A stretch of DNA of 64,000 nucleotides from Ursus arctos (Eukaryota; Chordata; Mammalia; Carnivora; Ursidae), in contig NW_026622874.1 of NCBI RefSeq assembly GCF_023065955.2, positions 11,204,001-11,268,000 of the forward strand. The letters are read 5' to 3'. Positions 56,401 to 64,000 of the stretch are shown here, piece after piece. Made by a program: the position numbers and the translations under genes. Below the pieces are notes generated by a model, which did no database searches, was not told the origin of the DNA, and saw only the letters and a program-made list of their open reading frames with translations. Position 1 is the first letter of the stretch. Every line of letters begins with the position of its first letter.

Positions 56401-59400
56401 CTGGAAATGCAGGACGTCCAATTCTGCTGAGTTCATTCATTCATTCATTCATTCCATTAATCATTCATTTATTCACTGTTGACCTAACTTAACAGTGGGG
56501 TACTGTGTATGTGTGTGTGCACTTGTGCGTGACCTGAATAGCAAGTGGTTTCCTCTTCATTAAAAACACGCGTCTACCTGCTTTCACTCAGATGTTAAAA
56601 TTCTGTACCAAGTGAAAAGCAAAGGCAAACAATGCAGAAATATTTAGTATTTTACCTACTTGATTTTATGATTAAAATTATATGTGCATCATAAAAATAC
56701 TAATTGCATAGAGGGAAGTGTGAATGGGGAAAATATCGGAAGAATTCATATAAACCTAACAATGCCTATTTCCCGCTGGGAGTCTTGAAGAGGATTTTTT
56801 GTTTCTTTATGTTCTTATTTTTCTGTAGCTTTTACAGATGACAATCTTGCTTTGTAAACGTGATATTGCCACACATACATCCGAAGAATTGGATACATCA
56901 AGTGGAAAAAGGAATGGGGAGTCTAAACAGCGCACGTCTGTTCTTCGGTTCCCAAACACAAATGATTAGAACAGTTCTATTTCATACAATACTGGCAGAC
57001 TACCCCGGCTTTCTGTTCGGTCACGTACAATGCAGATTTACACCCTGAGCCTGAATATGCATGTTTTCTCTTCTGAGGATCCTGTAATCTTGCATTTAGA
57101 GATGAAGTTCTTCCTCTTTTCATCACTCTTCACTTTATCCTGAGTATATTTCTCCATCCCTACACAGACCTTGGAGGAGGTTTGCCTCCAGGCACCTGTA
57201 AATTCTGCCCCTCCCATTGCACTATTATACTCATAGGTTGCCCCCATTCCACCATTAAACTCCATGGTTCCTAGGAGCAAAGTGCCAGGTCAGCCTTGGG
57301 GCAACCATCCTGAAGCTGTTTTTTTTTTTTTTCCTTCTGGCCTTCTTTCTAGGCACTGTTTTTAGCCAGGAGAACAGTGTACCTGGTTCATGATAGAAGC
57401 CTCCAGGTCCTGGTAAGGGGTTGGTAGGGGCCATTCCCTATCTCCTATTGCCAAACGTCCTGCCACTCATGTTATCTGCCTGGCCTCTGAAAGCATCTGC
57501 ATTTGGAATCAACGGGCTACAGGTTTTATTACAGTGTTTATTAACTTTCCAGTCCATTTCAAGTTTCTGGCCTCTAGATGGTGACCACCCCTAAAATATA
57601 GCCTTTTAAAATACAGCCTACAATAGATTTCCAAGATGCTGGAAATAATTCCCCTTACCTTGGCATGCTGGAGGAGGAGAGCTCCAGTTCCCGGTAGCCA
57701 AGCACCGCAGCACACTTTGTCCCAGCAGGTGTAAGCCCTCATTGCAGCTGAAGCTGCAGGTTGATTGGTACCTAAAGGCACCAAATGGGTGGGAGCAGTT
57801 CACCTGGGCATTGTTTGGAGCCGGAAGATCCTGGCACTGCACAGCTAAGAGGTGAGGAAGTAAGGAAGTAAGGGAGTGAGGACAGAGTAATACGCAAGTA
57901 CTCATTAATTTTGACCCCTTAATCCTTTCTAGTGCCAACAACAGGGATTTCTGAACAGGACATGTTTAAACTGGAGGATGAGAAAAGCATCCATCACAAT
58001 GGCACATGAAGAATTTTATAAGGAAAATTCTAAGCCATTGTTAAGCATTTTGGCAATATGCATGAATAAGTTTTAAAAGATGATATATATATATTTTTTA
58101 AAGATTTTATTTATTTATTAGACAGAGATAGAGACAGCCAGCGAGAGAGGGAACACAAGCAGAGGGAGTGGGAGAGGAAGAAGCAGGCTCATAGCGGAGG
58201 AGCCTGATATGGGGCTTGATCCCATAACGCCGGGATCACGCCCTGAGCCGAAGGCAGACGCTTAACCACTGTGCCACCCAGGCGCCCCTAAAAGATGATA
58301 TTTTAAGACCCAAGAATGTACGCTAAGAATGTCATCAAAACGCATATCAAAAAATCAATTCAGAGATTTTTTTATGAAGACATTATTCGTAAGAGCAAAA
58401 TATTAAAAGTAAACACAAATGCCACTAATCAGGGGCTGAAAATAAATTATGGTGGATCGATGAAAGGAATACTAAAGGTCACTAAAAATGATATATTTCA
58501 CCTTGAAAAGATATGGGAGGTGTCTCAATGTACAATGTTCTGTGAAAAAGCAGAATAAAAATTATATATACGCTATGATCTCAATCATACAAAATAGATG
58601 GTCATAGAAAGAGAACAGGTGCATTCTAATATGTTTTTCTCATCTTAAAAAGCAAAATAAGTCAAGCAGAGAAAAACAATTATCATATGGTTTCACTCAT
58701 TTATGGAACATAAGAAGTAGGAAGATCGGTAGGAGAAGAAAGGGAAGAAGAAAGGGGGTAAACAGAAGGGGGAATGAACCATGAGAGACTGTGGACTCTG
58801 GGAAACAAACTGAGGGCATCAGAGGGGAGGGGGGTGGGGGAATGGGATAGGCTGGTGATGGGTATTAAGGAGGGCACATACTGTATGGTGCACTGGGTGT
58901 TATACGCAAGTAATGAATCACGGAACTTTACATCAAAGACTAGGGATGTACTGTATGGTGACTAACATAATATAATAAAAAATATTATTATAATAAAAAA
59001 TAAAATTAAAATGTGAACAGTAATTGTAACTACCTTATGGAGTTAGACTATAAAGTGCTCAATAAATATTATCAGCTGGTAGCAGCAACAGCAGGAGCTG
59101 CAGTGGTAATGAACAGATAGTGGTAATACTATTAAAAGTATACGTTAGATGCAGACCCTGACCGTCACAGCAGAAAACACCTGGAAAGCCTGGCAAGGGA
59201 GTTATTGAGACCACATCTCGGGAAACTTAAGAGAGTATCCAACTATCTCTGGGGTGTGATAAGACATTTACATGCCTGGAGACAAGGATGGCCGCAACAA
59301 TCTCTTAAGATCCCCCCTCCCTCCCTTTTAAGCACAGCAAAGGGCTCTTTTGTGTCTGTCTCTCAGACAATATATTCACAACACATCCCATTCCCCTCAC

Positions 59401-62400
59401 CACCATGGTGCATGGTCACCTACTCCCTTACTGCCTCATTTCTGGGTTCATTTTTCCATTGTTTTTAATCTGGTAGAATGCATATGGTATAAAATTTACC
59501 ATTTATCACTGAACTATTTTTAAGTGCACAGTTCACTGATAAAAAGCAAACTCATCTTCTTGTGCAGGCATCACCACGAGCCAGCGATAGAACATCCGTC
59601 GTCAGCTCACACTGAAACTCCATACTCATTAAACAGGGACTTTGCATTCCCCTCCTCCCAGCCCCTGACAACCACCATTCTACTTTCTGTCTCTGTGATT
59701 TTGACTACTCTAGGGACCACATATGAGTGCACTCATGCCTTATCCTTATCTGTCTTTTGATGACTGGCTTGTTTCACTTAGCATCATGTCCCTGAGGTCA
59801 TCCATGTTATAACATATGTCAGAATCTCCTTCCTTTTGAAGGCGAAATAATATTCCACTGTATATATCAACCACATTTAGTTTATCCATTCATCCGCTCA
59901 CAGACACTTGGGTTGCTTCCACATTTTAACTCTCATAAATAATGCTTCTATGGACATGGGTGTACAAATCTTTTTCTCTCTTTGCAACTCTGCTTTCAAA
60001 TCACTGCCTCATTTGTAAATCAGGGTATGCTTAGATCCAGGGGATTCACATAAATTGCCCAGGGAGCCCAGTAAATAGCAACATGAAATGCCAATGTTGT
60101 ATTTCTGGGACATGACTTTTGTGTGGGGAATCCCTTGTAAAAATAATAATCCTAATGACTTCCCTATGCCTTTGTTCTCCTGTAAGAGCAAAATACTGAA
60201 AACTTGAACTATTGAAGGATTACTTTGTAAAATCAGATCACAGACATATGATTTATAAGGTAATGTTATTATTTTACAAATTGCAAAACTCCTAGTAGTT
60301 TTAAGCTCATTTTTACACACATTAATTCACAATCACGAATGAGGCATGTAGGTAAGGCAGATAATAATACTCCCATTTTAGAGGAGACACTGAACTTCAC
60401 CAACCCAACTCCTTCATGCCAACCCACTCCATCAATCAGTGCAAACTTCTCCTTGAGTTTCAACATGCTGTAATGGACATGTGATTTGCTTACCGTCTCA
60501 TCCCTAAGGCCAGCACAAAGGGCCTATCACTAGTGCTTCTCAGTGCATATCTGATGAATAAATGACTTCTAGATGCAGGTGTGATGCCTTTGATAAACTG
60601 AGAGACACAGAAGGAACGTTCCAATGTCACAGTACCTTGACACACCGGGGCTGGCGCTGTCCACCGTCCCAAGTCGGTACACTGGACTAGGTCAGCTCCT
60701 TCCAGCCTGAAACCCTCAGCACAATGGAAGCTGCAGCTGGTGTTGTCCTGAAATGCTATCGAGGATGGGGAGCAATCCATGCTTCCATGAACAGGACTCT
60801 CCAGCGGCCCACAGGCAATGGCTAAATGGAGAAAGTTGTCATCTGAAACTGGGTAATGGAAGGGCTCAGTTCCTTCTCAGGAGAGCCTCTCAAGAGATAC
60901 ATCTTTCCTACCCGTATTATCAGTATGTTCAGAACCCTGACTCCTCCTGTTTCCTAAAGGAAACTGTCTAGAACACCTTCCTATGCCCTCTTTGCCTGGA
61001 TCACTCACTTGTCCTTTGATTTCAGCTTAGACTACACTGTCTTCAAGAAGTCTTCCCTGCCCTCCCCAGCTCAGGGGTGGGCACTCCTCTAGTGTGCTCC
61101 CCATACCCCTCCACCTGCAGACACAATTGTAGCACTGCCCCTTGGGCTCAGTCATTCCTAGTTGTATCCCAGGGCTGGACTTTTAAGGAAAAAGCTGGAA
61201 TAACACAGCTTATTGTTGACACACTATTACCTAGGCTTATAAAATGATCCTGAGTGGGCCATATCTCGGAAACACAGGATGTCATCCTCATCAGACTTCA
61301 ATTGTCGAGTGAGTGCAGCTCAAGGAGAGTTCCTGCACAAAATTAATCCCTGAGTGACCTCAGTTCTGATAAAGTCTGGTTTCCTCAGTGCTTCCTTGAT
61401 AAAGCATTTCGTCTCCAGGGTATTCCTGGGGTTTTTATCAGAGCGTAAAGACCTCCTGTCACACCCTGGGCTTAGACCTCTGGTTTTTACAGACTCGGGG
61501 CCTCTAAGAACAACGATCCTTTACGGATGAGAGAAGTGAGGTTCAAAAATGTTAAGTTACTTCCTTAAGGTCTTACATCTGGACAGTAGCAGAGCTGGGC
61601 TTGTGATCTAGGTCTCCCGGGCACTTACTGGTCCAATCTTTAATTTCCTGCTCCCCTATCCCCGTTTCTGCCGCATGAGCTGAAAATATGAGGCAACCGC
61701 ACAGAATTCAGCTCTGTGCTCTTGTGTAACCGTGGAGGGTTGCGTCACAGCCTCTGCCAGCGCAGCCAGCCTCCCTCCATTGTCAGAGTCACCTCCAAAA
61801 CTACAACAGGGAATCCCCCTCTTTGTCCTAATAGTCACTGTTCTGACTTCCTCTCAAGTAGAAGACTTGTCCCACAGCTTGTATCGCCAGTGAGGCAGGA
61901 AGGGAAAAAAAGAGATGGAACTTGAATGCTCAGTCTAATGCTAGCTACTTGACACATGTGATTTCATCGTCTACTTTTTCTTTTTTTTCTTTTTTTTTAA
62001 GATTTTATTTATTTATTCGACAGAGAGAGAGACAGCCAGCGAGAGAGGGAACACAAGCAGGGGGAGTGGGAGAGGAAGAAGCAGGCTCATAGCAGAGGAG
62101 CCTGATGTGGGGCTCGATCCCACAACGCCGGGATCACGCCCTGAGCCGAAGGCAGACGCTTAACCGCTGTGCCGCCCAGGCGCCCCCATCGTCTACTTTT
62201 TCTCTCCTTCTTTCTCACAAAAGCACGTGGCAATGCTTAGCTCATTCGTGGGTGAGGAAACCATGCCTCCTGGAGGTTGAACAACCTGTTCCAGTGTCAG
62301 AGTCTGGAGGAGGCTATCCCAAGGTGCAGAGCCCCTGATCTTTCCACTGTGCTATATCCCTTCCTGGGCGGAAACTCGTACCTTCACAGGCTGGCGAGGG

Positions 62401-63999
62401 TGCGGTCCACTGGCCAGAGCCAGTGCAGCGGAGTGAGGCCCAGCCCCTCACTTGATAGCCAGGTTCACATTCGAATTTGCAGCTGGAGCCATATGCAAAC
62501 GCAGCGAGGGGATGCACACAGTCCATGGTTCCTTTGCCGGGGGCTCCCAGGCGCGGACACTGCACAGCTGGAGAGAACAACCAAGGAGACAGAGAAAGAT
62601 ACTAAGGAGAAAACCAGGCCCACAGTCAGAAGGCAGTGGTGAAACTACCTCAGGAAATCCAGGTGGAGCTAGGAATCTAGAAGGGTCAGAGACCCTCATG
62701 ATGTTTGTTCAGACTTGGAGGACCAGTCCGCAGGGTGACCTTAATCTTAAAGAGAAGGAGTCCTCCCAGCTTTTTCTAATGTCCTCTATTCCCTTTACCT
62801 CCATAACCCTGTCCTGGTAGGTCTTCTACTTACAGACGTAGATGCCATCTTTTCCTTCTTGTGTGAAATTTATGAAATTTATGAACGGGGCCATTCAAAC
62901 AGTGCTGGAGGGCTGTGAGTTTGGGAGAAGGGAGGACTTTTAAATTGAGTTGTAGTGAAATCAGCCTCGTGATTTTCTGGTGCCTGACCCTCTTTTCTTA
63001 TCCCAGATGTGCCCAGTGTACTGAGGGGCAGGTGGAAGGAGGGTCACGTTGTGCTGGAGTTCAGGCCAACTTCTCCGTAGCCGGCCAGTCATCTGTACTC
63101 GCAGCAAGAACTGGGCACAGTGGACATGACACAGCCCCAATCCCCGGAAACTCACCTTCACACACTGGGGCTGCGGCTGTCCACACCCCCGAGGCCGTGC
63201 ACTGCACCACCTCTGGCCCCACTAATGCAAATCCCTCTTCACAGCTGAAGTGGCAGCTGGACGGGTACTGGAATGCGTCGGCAGAGTGCGGGCAGGTCAT
63301 GCTTCCTCGCTCAGGAGTCTTCAGGGGCGGGCAGTGGGCAGCTAGAAACAAGCACAGAGCCCCAGTGTGGGAAACCTCAGGACACGACAGCAGCTTTCTA
63401 TACCTTCCCCAAGTGACGGGCGAGGTGATCCACCCGGTTGGTTAAATGGTACTTTCGGTCGCTGTTTTGAAAGATCCAAACGACCTCATTGTTTATTTAC
63501 TTTTTAAAGAACAAGGCAAAATTATGAAATTAATAATACTCCGCCCTGAGTACTCATTATTATATCCTGTTTTCAGTTAACAAGGTCCTGTCTCCCTTTG
63601 TGATGCTTTTGCCTGAAAACCAGGAATTACGCTGACGACTTCATTCTATAGATACAAAAATCATGAAAATCAAAATCAGTGTTACTCTCGTTGATGGGTG
63701 ATAGTAAAAATCAGAATTCTCCATCTAATGTGCATCCTCAGGATTTCTCCTGTTTTTTTTTTTAATGGAGAAAGCTTGTTTTCCCCCTCTGAAATTCTAG
63801 TTGTCAGTGAGGACAGAAGGACGAGGGTCTACATACCTACGCATCGTGGTGGCTCATTCGTCCAGGTTCCAGAAGCCAAGCATTCCAGCTTGCTGGGTCC
63901 ATTCAGTTCGTACCCTTCAGCGCAGTGGAAACTGCACTCTGAATTGAAAGAGAAGTTTCCCAGGGGGTGGCTGCAGTTCATGTGCACATGTTGAGGGAG
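39825..63999 (-). CDS. SELP: P-selectin, 3' part of gene (CCP1 to 3' UTR)
   Basis: Minus-strand exons from the CCP1 exon (cut at the right edge) to the 3' UTR. P-selectin is a calcium-dependent adhesion receptor stored in platelet alpha granules and endothelial Weibel-Palade bodies; it binds PSGL-1 on leukocytes after activation. Nine CCP exons at 63837, 63156, 62382, 60636, 57659, 54100, 48338, 46683 and 45478 (low-coordinate ends), a transmembrane exon at 44545-44664, and two tail exons at 42478-42508 and 40822-40877 join in one frame ending in TAA. Nine CCP repeats match the human form (the mouse has eight). The lectin and EGF exons are outside. The span given includes the noncoding last exon. 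Confidence 0.97.
39842..39847 (-). terminator. SELP: SELP poly(A) signal AATAAA
   Basis: Plus-strand TTTATT is AATAAA on the minus strand, inside GGAAAAATAAAAATGCC, which matches the human SELP end (GAGAAATAAAAATACC). Cleavage is expected 10-25 nt downstream, near 39825. Confidence 0.85.
40103..40821 (-). other. SELP: SELP intron before last exon
   Basis: About 0.7 kb; AAGC/CCAG tetranucleotide runs at 40251-40303, otherwise unique. Confidence 0.75.
40251..40303. repeat. (AAGC)n/(CCAG)n repeat with palindromic end
   Basis: AAGC units pass into CCAG units and end at CCAGCTAGCTGG, a perfect palindrome. Confidence 0.9.
40822..40877 (-). CDS. SELP: SELP cytoplasmic tail exon 2 with stop codon
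   Basis: 56 nt, acceptor GTTCTTTAG, donor GTAAGT. It encodes HLGTYGVFTNAAFDPSP and then TAA (40825-40823), identical to the human C-terminus. YGVF is the tyrosine-type sorting and internalisation motif of the P-selectin tail. One G separates the stop from the donor, so a final noncoding exon follows. Confidence 0.97.
41228..41536 (-). mobile_element. Young carnivore L1 3' end
   Basis: TTAGTCACCATACAGTACAT, CACCCAGTGCACCATGCAAT and TCTCAGAGTCCATAGTCTCC: the complement of the L1 3' UTR seen in plus orientation at 58648-59012, with few differences. Confidence 0.92.
41990..42250. repeat. AT-rich low-complexity tract
   Basis: About 260 nt almost wholly A and T (ATATAATATAT, AAATTTAATAAATAAATT). 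Confidence 0.95.
42478..42508 (-). CDS. SELP: SELP cytoplasmic tail exon 1 (31-nt microexon)
   Basis: A 31-nt exon flanked by ATTCCAG and GTAAGA, too short for an ORF scan. Joined to its neighbours it gives DDGESPLNPQS, where human has DDGKCPLNPHS. The human Cys (Cys766), which carries a fatty acyl group, is Ser (AGC) here, and the Lys before it is Glu. Confidence 0.95.
42509..44544 (-). other. SELP: SELP intron after transmembrane exon
   Basis: 2 kb; a MER5-like remnant near 44268-44425, otherwise no recognised element. Confidence 0.8.
44268..44425 (+). mobile_element. MER5-like hAT remnant
   Basis: CAGAGGTCCCCAAATGCCAA, GGCCTCATCAGAATTTGGAG and GGTAATTCTGATGGGCAGTC resemble the MER5 order (non-autonomous hAT). 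Confidence 0.55.
44545..44664 (-). CDS. SELP: SELP transmembrane exon
   Basis: 120 nt, acceptor GGTTTGCAG, donor GTAAAT. It encodes AGPLTIQQALTYLGGAVAST, then the hydrophobic stretch IGLVTCGTLLALL and the basic stop-transfer RKRFRQK. Human has IGLIMGGTLLALL, so a Cys replaces Gly within the membrane helix. Confidence 0.97.
44665..45477 (-). other. SELP: SELP intron after CCP9
   Basis: 0.8 kb, no recognised repeat or exon. Confidence 0.75.
45478..45663 (-). CDS. SELP: SELP CCP9 exon
   Basis: 186 nt, phase 1/1, acceptor CTACAG, donor GTATAT. It encodes CSELHITEPGVMNCSNPWGN and ends NGQWSAPMPACQ, six cysteines. The NCS and NFS sequons match human CCP9. Confidence 0.97.
45664..46682 (-). other. 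SELP: SELP intron between CCP9 and CCP8
   Basis: 1.0 kb, no clear repeat. The open frame at 46352-46609 shows no family similarity. Confidence 0.7.
46683..46892 (-). CDS. SELP: SELP CCP8 exon with 8-residue linker
   Basis: 210 nt if the downstream AG of a CAGCAG acceptor is used, or 213 nt with the upstream AG (exon start 46895). The shorter form gives GIVSARTPEVRC, the same length as human GIASLPTPGLQC; the longer form adds one Ala. Compared with the other 186-nt CCP exons there are 24 extra nt, a linker between CCP7 and CCP8 also present in human. The repeat continues CPALITPEQGTVSCRHHLGT and ends SGQWTARSPACR; donor GTAATG. Confidence 0.95.
46891..46900 (-). promoter_or_regulatory. SELP: Tandem NAGNAG 3' splice site before CCP8
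   Basis: On the minus strand the intron ends TTTTCACAGCAG before GCATAG, so two AG dinucleotides lie 3 nt apart. Using the first inserts one Ala after the CCP7 lysine; using the second gives the human-length protein. Both keep the frame. Confidence 0.75.
47097..47277 (+). mobile_element. SINEC copy
   Basis: GGGGTCCCTGGGTGGTTCAG, GCTCAGGTCATGAGATCAAG, CTCTCTCTCTCAAAA. The tail has grown into the following microsatellite. Confidence 0.92.
47278..47450. repeat. (TA/TATG)n then (CTAT)n microsatellite
   Basis: Imperfect TATATG units followed by about 14 CTAT units, derived from the SINE tail. Confidence 0.95.
47906..48094 (+). mobile_element. SINEC copy
   Basis: GGCTGCCTGGGTGGTTCAGT to CCTAAATAAAACCTTAAA, with imperfect flanks AAAATCAATATATCTT / AGAATCAGTATATTTT. 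Confidence 0.92.
48338..48523 (-). CDS. SELP: SELP CCP7 exon
   Basis: 186 nt, phase 1/1, acceptor GCTTCTCCAG, donor GTAAAA. It encodes CPEVFAPEQGSLACSDTHEE and ends SGKWTAAPPTCK, six cysteines, aligned with human CCP7 (CPELFAPEQGSLDCSDTRGE). Confidence 0.96.
49348..49457 (+). mobile_element. Short SINEC copy with target duplication
   Basis: GGTGTTGGGCTGGCTCAGTG, GTTGTGAGTTCGAGCCCCAC, TATAGAGATTACTTACATAA and a poly(A) tail. CCCAAGAGCCA is repeated at 49337-49347 and 49458-49468. Confidence 0.93.
50150..50270 (+). mobile_element. L2 3' end
   Basis: GGGGACCTTGTCAGCTCTTT, CACTGTATCCCAGGGAATAG, GGCGCCTAGTAGG, ending AAATGAACGAATAAG: typical L2 terminus. Confidence 0.7.
50481..50506. repeat. (GTT)n repeat
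   Basis: Seven to eight GTT units. Confidence 0.9.
51283..51488 (+). mobile_element. Young arctoid-type SINEC
   Basis: GGGGCGCCTGGGTAGCGCAG, GGGCGTGATCCCAGCGTTCT, CTCTCGCTGGCTGTCTCTCT, followed by A/C-rich tail. Same subtype as 23604-23800. Confidence 0.95.
53065..53200 (+). repeat. MIR remnant
   Basis: CTCAAAGCCTCCGTTTCCTC, GTCTTTAGAAGGATCATAAT and TTGTCGTGTGGG follow MIR order. Confidence 0.65.
53760..53920 (+). repeat. MIR remnant
   Basis: GGCACTTACTAAGGGTGTGA, GTTACTTAACCTCCCCAGCC and TTCCTCATCTGGGAAATGGA are classic MIR core motifs. Confidence 0.75.
54100..54285 (-). CDS. SELP: SELP CCP6 exon
   Basis: 186 nt, phase 1/1, acceptor ATGGTAG, donor GTAGGA. It encodes CAPLLSPRNGTVTCVRPLGN and ends SGHWTGSPPLC, six cysteines, aligned with human CCP6 (CTPLLSPQNGTMTC). 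Confidence 0.97.
55060..55164 (+). repeat. MIR remnant (left part)
   Basis: GGGCAAGTCACTTAACCTCT, CCGAGTCTCAATATC and TAAAATGTGGAGAACGG: MIR core, interrupted by the L1 tail. Confidence 0.75.
55165..55315 (+). mobile_element. Truncated carnivore L1 tail inserted in a MIR
   Basis: GCACGTATTGCATGGTGCAC to TATAATAAAAATATTATT. The 16-nt duplication AAAATGTGGAGAACGG flanks it (55149-55164 and 55316-55331). Only the last 150 nt of the L1 were copied. Confidence 0.95.
56431..56476. repeat. (TTCA)n repeat
   Basis: GTTCATTCATTCATTCATTC with imperfect units after it. Confidence 0.9.
57659..57844 (-). CDS. SELP: SELP CCP5 exon
   Basis: 186 nt, phase 1/1, acceptor CTCTTAG, donor GTAAGG. It encodes CQDLPAPNNAQVNCSHPFGA and ends TGNWSSPPPAC, six cysteines. 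NCS is a potential N-glycosylation sequon shared with human CCP5. Confidence 0.97.
58086..58288 (-). mobile_element. Young arctoid-type SINEC
   Basis: AAGATTTTATTTATTTATTA, GACAGCCAGCGAGAGAGGGA, ending GCCACCCAGGCGCCCC. TAAAAGATGATA is duplicated at 58074-58085 and 58289-58300. Confidence 0.96.
58648..59012 (+). mobile_element. Young carnivore L1 3' end
   Basis: TATGGTTTCACTCATTTATG, CCATGAGAGACTGTGGACTC, GGTGCACTGGGTGTTATACG and ATAATATAATAAAAAATATT: L1 3' UTR and tail, about 365 nt, 5'-truncated. Confidence 0.92.
59462..59985 (-). mobile_element. Old L1 3'-end fragment
   Basis: ATAAAATTTACCATTTATCA, ACAACCACCATTCTACTTTC, AATAATATTCCACTGTATAT and GGTTGCTTCCACATTTT: complement of an L1M 3' region. 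Confidence 0.85.
60636..60821 (-). CDS. SELP: SELP CCP4 exon
   Basis: 186 nt, phase 1/1, acceptor CATTTAG, donor GTACTG. It encodes CGPLESPVHGSMDCSPSSIA and ends LGRWTAPAPVC, six cysteines, aligned with human CCP4. Confidence 0.97.
60985..61145 (+). mobile_element. L2 fragment
   Basis: CCTTTGATTTCAGCTTAGAC and TTCAAGAAGTCTTCCCTGCC are L2 3'-region motifs. Confidence 0.65.
61515..61620 (-). repeat. MIR remnant
   Basis: TTACGGATGAGAGAAGTGAG, AATGTTAAGTTACTTCCTTA and AGCAGAGCTGGGCTTGTGAT fit MIR complement. Confidence 0.65.
61982..62186 (-). mobile_element. Young arctoid-type SINEC with target duplication
   Basis: Nearly identical to the 58086 copy. A perfect 17-nt repeat CATCGTCTACTTTTTCT flanks it at 61965-61981 and 62187-62203. 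It lies 195 nt downstream of the CCP3 donor in the pre-mRNA. Confidence 0.97.
62382..62567 (-). CDS. SELP: SELP CCP3 exon
   Basis: 186 nt, phase 1/1, acceptor CTCTCCAG, donor GTACGA. It encodes CPRLGAPGKGTMDCVHPLAA and on to SGQWTAPSPAC, six cysteines, aligned with human CCP3 (CQHLEAPSEGTMDCVHPLTA). Confidence 0.97.
62568..63155 (-). other. SELP: SELP intron between CCP3 and CCP2
   Basis: 0.6 kb, no repeat recognised. Confidence 0.8.
63156..63341 (-). CDS. SELP: SELP CCP2 exon
   Basis: 186 nt, phase 1/1, acceptor TTTCTAG, donor GTGAGT. It encodes a full sushi repeat with six cysteines, starting CPPLKTPERGSMTC and ending SGVWTAAAPVC. It is nearly identical to human CCP2, including the EEGFALVGPEVVQCTASGVW block. 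Confidence 0.97.
63342..63836 (-). other. SELP: SELP intron between CCP2 and CCP1
   Basis: 0.5 kb, no repeat recognised. Confidence 0.8.
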
Positions 64000-64000
64000 A
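63837..64000 (-). CDS. SELP: SELP CCP1 exon (truncated by window edge)
   Basis: The 3' part of the CCP1 exon. The visible peptide begins LPQHVHMNCSHPLGNFSFN and ends GTWTNEPPRCV, with donor GTATGT at plus 63832-63837. It aligns to human LPQHVLMNCSHPLGNFSFN. The N-terminal few residues of the repeat and its acceptor lie beyond 64000. Confidence 0.95.

Larger units (their letters stand above)
54286..57658 (-). other. SELP: SELP intron between CCP6 and CCP5
   Basis: 3.4 kb. A MIR split by an L1 tail (55060-55350) and a TTCA repeat (56431-56476). Other parts look unique. Confidence 0.8.
57845..60635 (-). other. SELP: SELP intron between CCP5 and CCP4
   Basis: 2.8 kb. SINE (58086), carnivore L1 tail (58648), old L1 end (59462); the remainder is MIR-like or unique. 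Confidence 0.85.
60822..62381 (-). other. SELP: SELP intron between CCP4 and CCP3
   Basis: 1.6 kb with an L2-like stretch (60985-61145), a MIR (61515-61620) and a SINE (61982). Confidence 0.8.

Noticed and set aside
62915..63445. 176-residue plus-strand open frame
   Set aside because: It is the antisense shadow of the SELP CCP2 exon, whose spliced minus-strand frame is clearly the real gene.

Overview
The window is nuclear DNA from a placental mammal, most likely an arctoid carnivore (bear, seal or mustelid side of the order). Two things show this. Tens of tRNA-Lys-derived carnivore SINEs (SINEC type, heads reading GGGGCGCCTGGGTGG) and carnivore L1 3' tails are scattered throughout. The exons of two neighbouring genes match human coagulation factor V and P-selectin almost residue for residue. 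There are no bacterial genes, operons or CRISPR arrays.

Both genes lie on the minus strand, one behind the other, as on human chromosome 1q24. F5 (factor V) occupies about 1-37.3 kb. Its first seven coding exons are complete (about 37.3 kb down to 7.46 kb). They encode 369 residues: the signal peptide, the whole A1 domain and the start of A2. The rest of F5 lies beyond the left edge. SELP (P-selectin) occupies about 39.8-64 kb. Present are the 3' UTR with its poly(A) signal, two short cytoplasmic-tail exons, the transmembrane exon, and all nine complement control protein (CCP/sushi) exons; the CCP1 exon is cut by the right edge. The lectin, EGF and signal exons lie beyond 64 kb. Only about 2.5 kb separate the SELP poly(A) site from the F5 start codon, and a CpG-rich F5 promoter region sits in that gap.

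Region by region: 1-7.1 kb is a nearly full-length old L1 plus a second L1 tail inside F5 intron 7. 7.4-14.2 kb holds F5 exons 7 to 4. 14.2-27.0 kb is the large intron 3, with L1/HAL1-like, L2 and SINE copies and a long CTAT array. 27.0-34.4 kb holds exons 3 and 2 with a MaLR LTR between them. 37.1-37.3 kb is exon 1. 39.8-45.7 kb is the 3' end of SELP, and 45.7-64 kb is the CCP series, with exon sizes of 186 nt repeated with one exception.

The two products act in haemostasis at the vessel wall. Factor V is the cofactor of factor Xa in prothrombinase. P-selectin is the platelet and endothelial adhesion receptor that recruits leukocytes. I see no undescribed biological system. The points most worth checking are lineage changes at known functional sites: loss of the acylated cysteine in the P-selectin tail with a new cysteine in the membrane helix, a proline next to the factor V Arg306 cleavage site, loss of two N-glycosylation sequons at the F5 exon 1/2 junction, a tandem NAGNAG acceptor at the CCP8 exon, and an inverted SINE pair just upstream of F5 exon 5.
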